Source of the DNA: Leisingera thetidis
GTDB taxonomy: Bacteria; Pseudomonadota; Alphaproteobacteria; Rhodobacterales; Rhodobacteraceae
Assembly (NCBI RefSeq): GCF_025857195.1
Contig: NZ_CP109787.1
Location: forward strand, 3,909,001 to 3,973,000
Length of the DNA stretch: 64,000 nt
Reading direction: 5' to 3'
Shown piece after piece: positions 1 through 7,708 of this stretch (position 1 is its first letter; each line of letters opens with the position of its first letter). Below the pieces are notes generated by a model. It made no database searches, was not told the origin of the DNA, and saw nothing but the letters and a program-made list of their open reading frames with translations. A program made the translations under genes and the position numbers.

Positions 1-255
1 CAGAAACACCGCCTCGGCAGCGCGGTTGCGCGGCCGCACCATCAGCGCCGCATACATCGCATGGGCATCGCGCAGCGGCTGGCCGGGATGCAGGCCCTCC
101 GCCGAAGCGGCCGCATTTAACGCAGAAATAACCTGAGTGTTCGATACTTCTTCCGCAACGGCCAGCGGCCCGGCACTGCCGCCGCGCTCTGCCCGCATGA
201 TGCGTTCGGCGCCAAGGCGCGGAAACCAGAGCGACAGGATGCGGCGGCAGGTCAT
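1..255 (-). CDS. imuB: ImuB-like Y-family DNA polymerase, N-terminal part (cut by window edge)
   Basis: Only the first 85 codons are present; the gene runs off the left edge. The start reads MTCRRILSLWFPRLGAERIM, followed by a segment with GLHPGQPLRDAHAM, which is the characteristic beginning of ImuB proteins (inactive Y-family polymerase relatives that bridge DnaE2 to the beta clamp in translesion synthesis). The ATG at 255 was chosen because an in-frame TAA lies 13 codons upstream and no other start codon intervenes. No good Shine-Dalgarno precedes it, but it overlaps the stop of a 19-codon ORF by ATGA. No imuA lies directly upstream, where it is often found; the neighbour there is a divergent cytochrome gene. 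A LexA box lies 59 bases upstream. The family call rests on the N-terminus alone. Confidence 0.75.
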   Translation of the reverse strand, partial: MTCRRILSLWFPRLGAERIMRAERGGSAGPLAVAEEVSNTQVISALNAAASAEGLHPGQPLRDAHAMYAALMVRPRNRAAEAVFL

Positions 256-311
256 GGGCAGAACAGGCAGCAGGGGCCGGCAGGCGGCGGATTACAGGAG
301 TTCCACAGCAT
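252..311 (-). CDS. Putative 19-codon upstream ORF coupled to imuB
   Basis: An ATG at 311 opens a 19-residue frame that ends in a TGA overlapping the imuB ATG (ATGA). The peptide begins MLWNSC and is rich in proline and cysteine. Its start lies only three bases beyond the LexA box. If the predicted -10 (320-325) is right, transcription would begin within a few bases of this ATG, so the ORF would be nearly leaderless. This would give imuB, which lacks its own Shine-Dalgarno, a translating ribosome by coupling. The frame may also be chance; conservation has not been tested. Confidence 0.35.
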   Translation of the reverse strand: MLWNSCNPPPAGPCCLFCP

Positions 312-313
312 AT

Positions 314-328
314 GTTCTTATTTTGTTC
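314..328 (-). promoter_or_regulatory. LexA (SOS) box ahead of imuB
   Basis: On the minus strand the sequence is GAACAAAATAAGAAC, an exact GAAC-N7-GAAC match to the direct-repeat LexA operator known from alphaproteobacteria. It overlaps the predicted -10 of the leftward promoter, so LexA would block imuB transcription until DNA damage. Confidence 0.85.
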
Positions 329-348
329 CTGTCATGTGATTCGGTCAA
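320..348 (-). promoter_or_regulatory. Predicted imuB promoter (-35 TTGACC, -10 CAAAAT)
   Basis: On the minus strand TTGACC (348-343) is followed after 17 bases by CAAAAT (325-320). The -10 lies inside the LexA box. The predicted transcription start is near 312-314, immediately before the ATG of the short ORF. Confidence 0.5.
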
Positions 349-367
349 CCGGCACGGAGGCCGCGTG

Positions 368-844
368 ATGTCCCTGCGCCTGTTCAAAACCTTCGCCTTC
401 CTGGCAATCCTCGCCGCCCTGGCCATCGGCAGCACCGCCCCGGCCACCGCCAGGGACGGCATCAGCAAGCATGTCACCCGGCGGATGGCCCTGATGACCT
501 CGCAAAAGGCGGCGATGGATGTGCTGGCCGGGATGATGGCCGGGCGCACGGCCTTCGACCGGGACAAGGCGCGCAGCGCCCGGCGGCAGCTGATCCGCTC
601 CACCGGCAGCATCCGCAAGCATTTCAAGAAGCCGCGGCTGGATCCGCGCTCCAACGCCCGGCCGCTGATCTGGCACGCCTGGGAAGATTTCAAGGCCCGC
701 GCCGGAACTGCCGAAGCGGCCGCCAAAGGGCTGAACACCCGCTCCCTGCCCGCGCTGCGCCGCACCCTGCCCGGCCTGATGCAAAGCTGCCTCAGCTGCC
801 ACGAGACCTACCGCAACACGCCGAACGCCTTCATCACCCACTGA
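368..844 (+). CDS. Cytochrome c556-type (class II c-type) cytochrome, periplasmic
   Basis: A 158-residue secreted monohaem cytochrome. Residues 1-29 form a signal peptide (hydrophobic core LAILAALAIG, cleavage near ATA-RD). The haem site is CLSCH (C141, C144, H145) near the C-terminus, as in the four-helix-bundle class II cytochromes. Met40, in the RRMALM segment, is a plausible axial ligand, which favours a low-spin c556 over a high-spin cytochrome c'. The ATG at 368 follows a GGAGG at 357-361. The gene is divergent from imuB; their promoters share the region 256-367. The electron partner is unknown. Confidence 0.85.
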   Translation: MSLRLFKTFAFLAILAALAIGSTAPATARDGISKHVTRRMALMTSQKAAMDVLAGMMAGRTAFDRDKARSARRQLIRSTGSIRKHFKKPRLDPRSNARPLIWHAWEDFKARAGTAEAAAKGLNTRSLPALRRTLPGLMQSCLSCHETYRNTPNAFITH

Positions 845-849
845 CCGGT

Positions 850-864
850 CCGGCCTGCGGCCGG
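850..864. terminator. Short GC hairpin between convergent genes
   Basis: CCGGCC-TGC-GGCCGG lies in the 30-base gap between the stop codons of the cytochrome and the TetR gene. There is no U-tract, so its role as a bidirectional terminator is only plausible. Confidence 0.3.
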
Positions 865-874
865 GCGGGTCCGC

Positions 875-1492
875 TCAGACGCCGTACCGCGCCATGAAGG
901 TGTCGATGGCGCCGCCGATCACCCGCTCGCGCTCCGCCGCGCTGAAGGTCTCGTCGATCTTGAACAGGAAGCGCAGGAACAGATCCGCCTTGCACAGCTC
1001 GGCAAACTGCGCGGCGGCCAGATCGGCATCGGCAATCGCCAGCTCGCCCCGTTCCGCAGCCCGTTCCAGGTAATCGCGGATCTCCGCGTGCATCACCATC
1101 GGCCCGCTTTCGTAGAACATCGGCCCCAGCTCGGGAAACCGGTCGGCCTCGGCCACGAAGATGCGGAACAGCTGCAGGCTGAACCCGCCCAGCAAGGCGC
1201 CGTGAATGCGCTCCGCCGCCGCCCGCAGCACGTCCCGCGGCCCGCAGCAGCCCGCCGCCAGATCCAGCGAGGCATCCGCCTGCTGCACGCAGGCCGAGCG
1301 CACCACCTCCATGAACAGCACCCGCTTGTCGGGGAAATAGCTGTACAGCGTGGCCTTGGACACGCCCGCCGCCTTGGCGATCTTGTCGACGCTTGCCCCC
1401 TCGAAACCGTCCGCCAGGAACACGTCGCGCGCGCCTTCCAGGACCTGGTCGAATTTCCGGCCGGTGCGCAGGACGCTGGCTTGCTGGTTCAT
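875..1492 (-). CDS. TetR/AcrR-family transcriptional regulator
   Basis: A 205-residue repressor. Residues about 12-58 form the TetR helix-turn-helix, including the typical SVDKIAKAAGVSKATLYSYF signature, followed by a helical ligand-binding/dimerisation domain (about 85-200) resembling the AefR-like C-terminal family. The inducer cannot be read from the sequence. It is convergent with the cytochrome gene and divergent from mbfA; the 137-base gap to mbfA holds the Irr-type element, so the TetR target may be its own promoter or a distant gene. The ATG at 1492 fits the usual short N-terminal arm. Confidence 0.85.
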   Translation of the reverse strand: MNQQASVLRTGRKFDQVLEGARDVFLADGFEGASVDKIAKAAGVSKATLYSYFPDKRVLFMEVVRSACVQQADASLDLAAGCCGPRDVLRAAAERIHGALLGGFSLQLFRIFVAEADRFPELGPMFYESGPMVMHAEIRDYLERAAERGELAIADADLAAAQFAELCKADLFLRFLFKIDETFSAAERERVIGGAIDTFMARYGV

Positions 1493-1598
1493 GCGGGCTC
1501 CTTGGGCGGCGTGCGGGTCTGGGCCTAATGTAGCCCCTGCCGCGGCATTGCAACAGCATAAGCCGCAGCATCTTGCGGTCCCTCGCGGAACCGTTATG

Positions 1599-1615
1599 TT
1601 TAGAATTATTCTAAT
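1599..1615 (+). promoter_or_regulatory. Iron control element (Irr operator) upstream of mbfA
   Basis: TTTAGAA-TTA-TTCTAAT matches the TTTAGAA-N3-TTCTAAA iron control element bound by the haem-sensing regulator Irr, with one mismatch at the last base. It ends 14 bases before the mbfA start, a position suited to repression under iron limitation, as is known for mbfA in Bradyrhizobium and Agrobacterium. Confidence 0.85.
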
Positions 1616-1629
1616 TTGCGGAGCGGCAG

Positions 1630-2604
1630 ATGCGTTTTTTCACACAGCGCAAACAGTTTTCGGATCTGAGCGGGCAGGAAATCCTGGCCCTGGCGATCTC
1701 GTCCGAGGAGGATGATGCGCGCATCTACCGCGGCTACGCCGAACGGCTGCGAAGCGATTATCCCGCCACCGCAGCGATGTTCCTCGGCATGGCGGCGGAA
1801 GAGGACGATCACCGCGCCCAGCTGATCACCCTGCACGAGTCGCGTTTCGGCCCGGCGATTCCGCTGATCCGGCGCGAGCATGTGGCAGGCTATTATGCCC
1901 GCCGCCCCGTGTGGCTGATGGAGAACCTCAGCCTGGACCGCATCCGCGGCGAGGCCCGCGCAATGGAACGCGACGCCGAACGCTTCTACACCGCCGCTGC
2001 CGCCCGCACCCAGGACGCCGCCACCCGCAAGCTGCTGGGCGATCTGGCTGCGGCCGAGGCAGGCCACCAGGCCCTTGCGGGCGAGATCCGCACCACGCAT
2101 CTGGATGCGGACACCCTTGCGGACGAGGACCGCGCCGCCCACCGCCAGTTCGTGCTGACCTGGGTGCAGCCGGGCCTCGCCGGGCTGATGGACGGCTCGG
2201 TCTCCACCCTGGCGCCGATCTTTGCCACCGCCTTTGCCACCCAGGACACCTGGACCACCTTTCTGGTCGGCATGGCGGCCTCGGTCGGGGCCGGCATCTC
2301 GATGGGCTTCACCGAGGCGGCCTCCGACGACGGCGAGCTTTCCGGCCGCGGCTCGCCGCTGAAGCGCGGCCTGGCCTCCGGCGTGATGACCACTATCGGC
2401 GGCCTCGGCCACGCCCTGCCCTATCTGATCCCGGAGTTCTGGACCGCCACCACGCTGGCGCTGCTGGTCGTCTTTGTGGAGCTCTGGGCCATCGCCTGGA
2501 TCCAGAACAGGTTCATGGAAACCCCGTTCTGGCGCGCCACGCTGCAGGTGGTGCTCGGCGGCGCCCTGGTGCTGGGAGCGGGCATGCTGATCGGCAGCGG
2601 CTGA
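1630..2604 (+). CDS. mbfA: MbfA membrane-bound ferritin-like iron exporter
   Basis: A 324-residue protein with two parts. Residues about 10-165 form a ferritin-like (rubrerythrin/erythrin) four-helix domain with acidic metal-binding stretches (SSEEDDARIYRGY near 24, AAEEDDHRAQL near 56, EARAMERDAERFY near 107, AEAGHQAL near 141). Residues about 180-324 form a VIT1/CCC1-like membrane domain with several helices. This arrangement is that of MbfA, which exports iron and protects against peroxide. The ATG at 1630 follows GCGGAG. The iron control element directly upstream supports both the name and regulation by Irr. It is monocistronic and followed by intergenic repeats. Confidence 0.92.
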   Translation: MRFFTQRKQFSDLSGQEILALAISSEEDDARIYRGYAERLRSDYPATAAMFLGMAAEEDDHRAQLITLHESRFGPAIPLIRREHVAGYYARRPVWLMENLSLDRIRGEARAMERDAERFYTAAAARTQDAATRKLLGDLAAAEAGHQALAGEIRTTHLDADTLADEDRAAHRQFVLTWVQPGLAGLMDGSVSTLAPIFATAFATQDTWTTFLVGMAASVGAGISMGFTEAASDDGELSGRGSPLKRGLASGVMTTIGGLGHALPYLIPEFWTATTLALLVVFVELWAIAWIQNRFMETPFWRATLQVVLGGALVLGAGMLIGSG

Positions 2605-2610
2605 ACACGC

Positions 2611-2697
2611 AAACGGAGCCCTCCCGCCCGGTCCGGAACAGCCGCAGGCTGCCCCTCCCCGGTTGGGCCGGGCAGCGCTGCCGCGCTGCGGGCGGCG
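2611..2697 (-). repeat. Two-hairpin intergenic element, copy 1 (reverse)
   Basis: On the minus strand: hairpin 1 GCAGCGC-GGCA-GCGCTGC, then CCGGCCCAAC, hairpin 2 around GCAGCC-TGC-GGCTGT, then GGGCGGGAG. It begins six bases after the mbfA stop and is one of eight copies in the window. Confidence 0.65.
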
Positions 2698-3060
2698 TCT
2701 GCGGCTGAACGCCCGTCTCACAACCGGCGGGGCGCTTTCAGGGCGGACCTGCCCTTGACGCGCTTCGCAGCTGATACCTGCCCCGTAAAGCGCCATGGGG
2801 GGCGCCGGAGTGACGCTCCCAGGCTCCCAGGGAAGAGGCTCCGCATGGTGCAGCGGAACCGTCGCGCCAGTGGCGCGGCGTAAGCCCGTTGAACGCTCGG
2901 CAACCGCTGCAAGCGCTGGAGCGACAAGGGGACCTTTGTCCGCAAGATGGCCGGGCTTTGCCGTGCAGCCGTCCGGGCGCCGGCGGGCTGCCCGGGGACC
3001 GCGGCTGCGGCCGCGGCCCGAAGGCCTTCCATTCTGCCATACCCCCGCAGCCATTCCCGC
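2698..3060. other. Intergenic spacer without a convincing gene
   Basis: About 360 bases between a reverse and a forward copy of the two-hairpin element. Open frames here have no recognisable protein and no ribosome binding site. A CCTTGACGCG stretch near 2752 and a GGCTCCGC stretch near 2838 recur in the spacer between copies 5 and 6 (35308-35460), suggesting a larger degenerate composite. Confidence 0.4.
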
Positions 3061-3128
3061 CCGCAGCGCAGCTGCCACGCCCAACTGTGAAGGGCATTCT
3101 TCAGAATGCCCATAAGCAGGCGGGAGCC
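3061..3128 (+). repeat. Two-hairpin intergenic element, copy 2
   Basis: Hairpin 1 is GCAGC-GCA-GCTGC (3063-3075), followed by CACGCCCAAC, hairpin 2 GGGCATTC-TTCA-GAATGCCC (3092-3111), and the closing GCAGGCGGGAGCC (3116-3128). Confidence 0.65.
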
Positions 3129-3167
3129 GCCCGTTTTCCGCCGCTGCCTGCAAATCGGGCTTTGCCA

Positions 3168-3190
3168 ATTGGTCAAATCAGGTTACCAAT
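3168..3190. promoter_or_regulatory. Inverted repeat ahead of the AEC transporter
   Basis: ATTGGT-N11-ACCAAT is a perfect 6-bp inverted repeat ending seven bases before the start codon, and it sits in an AT-richer patch. The position suggests an operator or translational control site. No regulator gene is adjacent, so the binding protein is unknown. Confidence 0.35.
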
Positions 3191-3197
3191 CCGCGCG

Positions 3198-4121
3198 ATG
3201 GCCGAGATTTTCTTCAGAACCCTGCCCTTCTTCGCAATCATCGGTCTCGGCTACTGGGCCGGACGCAGCCGCTTCTTCACCGAAGAGGCCACCGCCTTTC
3301 TGACCAAATTCGTGTTCTACTTCCCGCTGTCGGCAATGATCTTCGGCTTTGCCGCCAACCTGTCCTTTGCCGAGGTCTTCGACCCCGCCCTGATCCTCGG
3401 CTACCTGGCGGGCACCCTGGCGGTCTACCTGCTGGTGACGGCGGTGGCGGTGATCCGCGGGCTGGACATGCCCACCGCCGCGGTCGAGGCGCAATGCGCC
3501 GCCATCGGCAATGTCGGCTTTCTCGGCCTGCCGATGATGGCGATCCTGTTCGGTCCGGCCTCGGCCGCGCCGATGATGGTGGTGCTCAGCGTCGATCTGG
3601 TGGTGTTCTCCTCGCTGATCGTCATCCTGATCAACGCAGGCCGGGGCCAGGGGCTGGGCCTGGCCACGCTGAAACTGGTCGGGCTGGGCCTGCTGAAGAA
3701 CCCGATGATCCTGTCCATCACCGCAGGCCTCGCCTGGTCAGCCTCGGAGCTGCCGATCCCGGAGCCCGCAAACGACTTCCTCACCATCCTCGGCGGCGCG
3801 GCCACCCCCGGAGCGCTGTTCGCCATCGGCGCCTCGCTGGCCTCGAAATCGGCCGAGCGGGTGCAGATCGCCGGCTGGCTCAGCTTTGCCAAGCTGGTGC
3901 TGCATCCGGCTTTTGTGGCCATCGGCGTGCTGTGGCTGGTGCCCGCCGCGCCGTTTTCCGCCACCGTCGCCATTGCCGCCGCCGCGCTGCCGGTGGCGGG
4001 CAATGTCTACATGCTGGCACAGCACTACGGGGTGGCGCCGCACCGGGTTTCCGCCACCATCCTGATTTCCACCGTGCTGTCGATCATCACGGTGCCGGCG
4101 GTGATTTCCTGGGTCTCCTGA
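3198..4121 (+). CDS. AEC (auxin efflux carrier) family transporter
   Basis: A 307-residue inner-membrane protein with about ten hydrophobic segments, starting MAEIFFRTLPFFAIIGLGYW. The order and length match bacterial AEC-family permeases, which move small organic anions such as malate or malonate. The conserved asparagine-containing segment in the first half (GNVGFLGLPMM, about 109-119) and the second-half counterpart (AGNVYML) are typical of the family. The ATG at 3198 gives the normal N-terminus; longer upstream frames would add sequence from the repeat. Substrate not predictable. Convergent with the cupin gene, eight bases apart. Confidence 0.85.
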   Translation: MAEIFFRTLPFFAIIGLGYWAGRSRFFTEEATAFLTKFVFYFPLSAMIFGFAANLSFAEVFDPALILGYLAGTLAVYLLVTAVAVIRGLDMPTAAVEAQCAAIGNVGFLGLPMMAILFGPASAAPMMVVLSVDLVVFSSLIVILINAGRGQGLGLATLKLVGLGLLKNPMILSITAGLAWSASELPIPEPANDFLTILGGAATPGALFAIGASLASKSAERVQIAGWLSFAKLVLHPAFVAIGVLWLVPAAPFSATVAIAAAALPVAGNVYMLAQHYGVAPHRVSATILISTVLSIITVPAVISWVS

Positions 4122-4128
4122 CCCGGCC

Positions 4129-4470
4129 TCACAGCCGGATCACGTAATCCTTGCGGGTGATTTCGATCACTTCCCAGGTGCCGCTGAAACCGGGGCGCAG
4201 GATGAAACTGTCACCCGCTGCCAGCGGATATTCGGTGCCGTCGTCGCTGGTGATCACCGACCGCCCCTGCAGGATCCGGCAGTATTCCCACTCGTCATAG
4301 GAAATCCGCCACTTGCCCGGCGTCGACTGCCAGATGCCGCAGTAAAGACCGTCCCGCTCTTCCGCGTTCCAGGTGGTGAACACCGGATCGCCCGCAATCA
4401 CTTTCTCCGCCGCCGGGCGCTCCACCTCCGCCGCCGCGGCCTCCGGTGTCAGTCTCAGAAAATCGCTCAT
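4129..4470 (-). CDS. Small cupin protein (DUF861/EutQ-like)
   Basis: A 113-residue single-domain cupin. The second half carries the beta-barrel signatures EWEYCRILQGRSVITSDDG and PLAAGDSFILRPGFSGTWEV, as in DUF861 proteins related to ureidoglycine aminohydrolase and EutQ. The canonical histidines of metal-binding cupins are largely absent, so a metal-dependent enzyme is doubtful and a ligand-binding or structural role is possible. The start MSDFLRL at 4470 was chosen over an upstream in-frame extension of low-complexity sequence. It is divergent from fghA. Confidence 0.75.
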   Translation of the reverse strand: MSDFLRLTPEAAAAEVERPAAEKVIAGDPVFTTWNAEERDGLYCGIWQSTPGKWRISYDEWEYCRILQGRSVITSDDGTEYPLAAGDSFILRPGFSGTWEVIEITRKDYVIRL

Positions 4471-4698
4471 GGCCCTGTGCCTCCCTTTTGCTTTGGCGGC
4501 GGACTGTCCCGGTTTTCGCCACCGCTGTCCAGCACACGCCTGCGCAAATGCGGCAGCCGCAGCGCGCCCAAAACCCCGGATGTTTGCGATTTGGCAAGCC
4601 TTGTGCCGCAAAAACCGGACTTGCTGCCGCCCGGCCGCTGGACCCTGAGGCCAACTGCGGATAGCGATAGGGCTAACAGAATTCAAGGAGCCTCACCG

Positions 4699-5532
4699 AT
4701 GGAAACCGTTTCCGAGAACCGCGCCTTTGGCGGCACCCAGGGCGTCTACAAACACGCCAGCAGCGCCACCGGCGGCGACATGACATTCGGCCTGTTCCTG
4801 CCGGAAGAGGCCAGGGACGGCCCGGTGCCGGTGCTGTGGTACCTGTCCGGCCTCACCTGCACCCACGAAAACGCGATGACCAAGGCAGGCGCCCAGTCCT
4901 GGTGCGCCGAGCAGGGCATCGCCATCGTCTTCCCCGACACCAGCCCCCGCGGCGAAGGCGTCGCCGATGATGACGCCTATGACCTGGGCCAGGGCGCGGG
5001 CTTCTACGTGAACGCCACGCAGACCCCCTGGGCGCCGCATTTCCGCATGTGGGACTATGTGGCCGAAGAACTGCCCGCGCTGCTGGGCGACAAATTCGCC
5101 ATCGACCTGGACCGCCAGGCGATCACCGGCCACTCGATGGGCGGCCACGGCGCGCTGACGCTGGCGATGAACCTGCCGGGCCGCTACAAGTCGGTCTCCG
5201 CCTTTGCGCCGATCTGCAACCCCACCGCGTCGGACTGGGGCCGCAAGCAGCTGGGCGCCTATCTGGGCGATGATGAAACCGCCTGGGCCCGGCATGACGC
5301 CACCCTCTTGATGCGCGAAAAAGGCTTCGACGGCCCGATCCTCATCGACACCGGCACCTCCGACCAGTTCATCGACCTGTTGAAGCCCGAAGCGCTGGCC
5401 CAGGCGGTCGCCGAACGCCGCCAGCAGGCCACCCTGCGGCTGCAGCCGGGCTATGACCACAGCTATTTCTTCGTGTCGACCTTCATGGAGGAGCATGTCT
5501 CCTTCCATGCCGACGCGCTGTACCAGAACTAA
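4699..5532 (+). CDS. fghA: S-formylglutathione hydrolase
   Basis: A 277-residue alpha/beta hydrolase of the esterase D family, the last step of glutathione-dependent formaldehyde oxidation (S-formylglutathione to formate and glutathione). The catalytic triad is visible as Ser146 in GHSMGGHG, Asp222 in TSDQF and His254 in YDHSYFF. The WYLSGLTCTHEN segment near 48-58 is diagnostic of the family. The ATG at 4699 follows AAGGAG at 4685-4690. No formaldehyde dehydrogenase lies beside it here. sthA follows 18 bases downstream, probably in the same transcript. Confidence 0.93.
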   Translation: METVSENRAFGGTQGVYKHASSATGGDMTFGLFLPEEARDGPVPVLWYLSGLTCTHENAMTKAGAQSWCAEQGIAIVFPDTSPRGEGVADDDAYDLGQGAGFYVNATQTPWAPHFRMWDYVAEELPALLGDKFAIDLDRQAITGHSMGGHGALTLAMNLPGRYKSVSAFAPICNPTASDWGRKQLGAYLGDDETAWARHDATLLMREKGFDGPILIDTGTSDQFIDLLKPEALAQAVAERRQQATLRLQPGYDHSYFFVSTFMEEHVSFHADALYQN

Positions 5533-5550
5533 GAAACAAAGGACGCGGCC

Positions 5551-7044
5551 ATGAGTGACGAATTTGATTATGACCTGATCATCATCGGTTCCGGCCCCTC
5601 GGGCCGCTCCGCTGCCATTCAGGCCGGCAAGCTGCACCGCCGGGTGCTGGTGATCGACCGCAAGGACCGTCTCGGCGGGGTGTCGGTGCACACCGGCACC
5701 ATCCCCTCCAAGACCCTGCGCGAAACCGTGTTGAACCTCTCCGGCTGGCGCGAGCGGTCGTTCTATGGCCGCTCCTACCGGGTCAAGGACCAGATCGGCG
5801 CCGAGGACCTGAAGGCGCGCCTGCACATGACCCTCGACTACGAGGTCGACGTGCTGGAGCACCAGTTCAACCGCAACCACGTGGAATCGCTGAACGGGCT
5901 GGCGAAATTCGTCGGCCAGAACGAGATCGAAGTCGCCACCGAAGCCGGCGAAACCACCCGGCTGACGGCCGAGAAATTCCTGATCGCCACCGGCACCCGC
6001 ACCTACCGCCCGGACTATGTGCCGTTCAACGGCAAGACCGTGGTGGACGGCGACGATTTCCTGGAAATGGCCGAGATCCCGCGCTCGCTGGTGGTGATCG
6101 GCGCCGGCGTGATCGGGGTGGAATATGCCACCATGTTCTCCGCCCTCGATGTCCGCGTCACCCTGATCGAGCCGCGCGAGACCTTCCTTGATTTCATCGA
6201 CAAGACCCTGATCCAGGAATTCACCCATCAGATCCGCGAAAACGGCGTCGACCTGCGGCTCGGCTCCGCGGTCGAAAGCATCGAGGACCGCGGCGCGCAT
6301 ATCGAAGTCATCCTCGACAACGGCCGCCATGTGCGTGCTGAAATGCTGCTGTTTGCGGCCGGCCGCCTGGGCGCCACCGCGTCGCTCAACCTCGAGGCCA
6401 CCGGTCTCAAGACCGACCACCGCGGCCGCCTCAGCGTCGACCGCAAGACCTATCAGACCGAGGTGCCGCATATCTATGCCACCGGCGATGTGATCGGCCA
6501 CCCGTCGCTGGCCTCCACCTCGCTGCAGCAGGGCCGCGTCGCCGCCTGCCACGCGCTGGAAACCCCGACCCTGCCGGAAAGCCCCTGGTACCCCTATGGC
6601 ATCTACTCGGTGCCGGAAATGTCCACCTGCGGCATGTCCGAAGAAGAGCTGCAGGAGCGCGGCATTCCTTACGAGGTCGGCGTCGCCCGTTTCCGCGAAA
6701 CCTCGCGCGGGCACATCATGGGGCTGGAGCACGGCATGCTCAAGATGCTGTTCTCATTGAAGACCCGCCGGGTGCTGGGCGTTCAGATCGTCGGCGAAGG
6801 CGCCACCGAGCTCATTCACATCGCCCAGGCGGTTCTGAACCTCAAGGGCACGGTGGACTACTTCGTGCAGAACACCTTCAACTATCCGACCCTGGCCGAG
6901 GCGTACAAGATCGCCGGCCTCGACGCCTTCAACCGGATGCCGATCCCGGAGGAGTTCAAGGTCAAGAAGCCCGCCCGCAAGGCCAAATCCGCCCCCAAGG
7001 CGGAGGCAAAGCCGGCCGAAGAACCCAAGAAGGCGGCGGAGTGA
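5551..7044 (+). CDS. sthA: Si-specific (soluble) NAD(P)+ transhydrogenase
   Basis: A 497-residue FAD flavoprotein. It has an N-terminal FAD-binding motif ([13 protein letters not shown]), a central NAD(P) Rossmann motif ([13 protein letters not shown] near 184), the ATGD FAD motif, and a dimerisation domain. The position of the redox disulphide in lipoamide-dehydrogenase relatives reads [13 protein letters not shown], without the CxxxxC pair, as expected for SthA rather than for a disulphide reductase. It interconverts NADPH and NADH in the cytoplasm. The C-terminus from about residue 470 is a lysine/alanine/proline tail that typical SthA proteins lack. The stop overlaps the next gene (GTGA). 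Confidence 0.92.
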   Translation: MSDEFDYDLIIIGSGPSGRSAAIQAGKLHRRVLVIDRKDRLGGVSVHTGTIPSKTLRETVLNLSGWRERSFYGRSYRVKDQIGAEDLKARLHMTLDYEVDVLEHQFNRNHVESLNGLAKFVGQNEIEVATEAGETTRLTAEKFLIATGTRTYRPDYVPFNGKTVVDGDDFLEMAEIPRSLVVIGAGVIGVEYATMFSALDVRVTLIEPRETFLDFIDKTLIQEFTHQIRENGVDLRLGSAVESIEDRGAHIEVILDNGRHVRAEMLLFAAGRLGATASLNLEATGLKTDHRGRLSVDRKTYQTEVPHIYATGDVIGHPSLASTSLQQGRVAACHALETPTLPESPWYPYGIYSVPEMSTCGMSEEELQERGIPYEVGVARFRETSRGHIMGLEHGMLKMLFSLKTRRVLGVQIVGEGATELIHIAQAVLNLKGTVDYFVQNTFNYPTLAEAYKIAGLDAFNRMPIPEEFKVKKPARKAKSAPKAEAKPAEEPKKAAE

Positions 7045-7496
7045 CCGCGCTCTACATCGACGCCGACGCCTGCCCCGTGAAGCAGGAGGCCGAGCGGGTT
7101 GCCACCCGCCACCGCCTGCGCATGTTCGTGGTCTCCAACGGCGGGCTGCGCCCCTCGCAGAACCCGCTGGTGGAAAACGTGATCGTCTCCGAGGGCGCCG
7201 ATGCCGCCGACATGTGGATCGCCGAGCGCTGCGGCCCCGGCGACGTGGTGGTGACGGGCGACATTCCCCTCGCCGCCAAATGCATCGAGGCCGGTGCCCG
7301 CGTGCTGCGCCACAACGGCGAGCGGTTCACCCAAGCCAACATCGGCCAGCAGCTGGCGATGCGCGACCTGATGGCGGACCTGCGCGCCGCCAACCCGCTG
7401 GGGGCCGGCGGCAGCGGCAAGGGCTTCACCAAGGCCGACCGCTCGCGCTTCCTCGACGCGCTGGAGCGGGAACTGAGGGCCGCCAAACAGGCCTGA
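7041..7496 (+). CDS. YaiI/YqxD family protein (DUF188)
   Basis: A 151-residue cytoplasmic protein with the family's N-terminal signature [17 protein letters not shown] and the later [12 protein letters not shown] motif, a PIN-like acidic fold of unknown function. The GTG start overlaps the sthA stop as GTGA, giving translational coupling. The length is normal for the family. Nuclease activity has been suggested for the fold but cannot be inferred here. The gene is the last before a double hairpin terminator. Confidence 0.88.
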   Translation: MTALYIDADACPVKQEAERVATRHRLRMFVVSNGGLRPSQNPLVENVIVSEGADAADMWIAERCGPGDVVVTGDIPLAAKCIEAGARVLRHNGERFTQANIGQQLAMRDLMADLRAANPLGAGGSGKGFTKADRSRFLDALERELRAAKQA

Positions 7497-7594
7497 CCCC
7501 GGATCAAGGCTCCGCGCCGGCAGACAACCGGGCAGGCGCGGTTCAGCCGATCCCTGACACTTCCCCCGAACCCTGTCCCCGGTGTTCTGCGGCC

Positions 7595-7641
7595 CAAAAT
7601 TCCGGCGCGGAATTTTGCCCGGAAAAATTGCATTTTTCCGG
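7595..7641 (+). terminator. Tandem hairpins ending fghA-sthA-yaiI
   Basis: Two perfect hairpins stand two bases apart: CAAAATTCC-GGCGC-GGAATTTTG (7595-7617) and CCGGAAAAA-TTGCA-TTTTTCCGG (7619-7641). The second carries T-runs within its 3' arm and reads similarly on both strands. They lie about 100 bases after the yaiI stop. Confidence 0.65.
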
Positions 7642-7708
7642 CCCCAGCCCCATTGCCGCACCGTGCCAAATCCGCCACTGATCAGAGGCAGGCAACAGGA
7701 GGGCAAAC

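Noticed and set aside
4693..6732. Long minus-strand frame opposite fghA and sthA
   Set aside because: Mirror frame of two clear enzymes; no recognisable protein.
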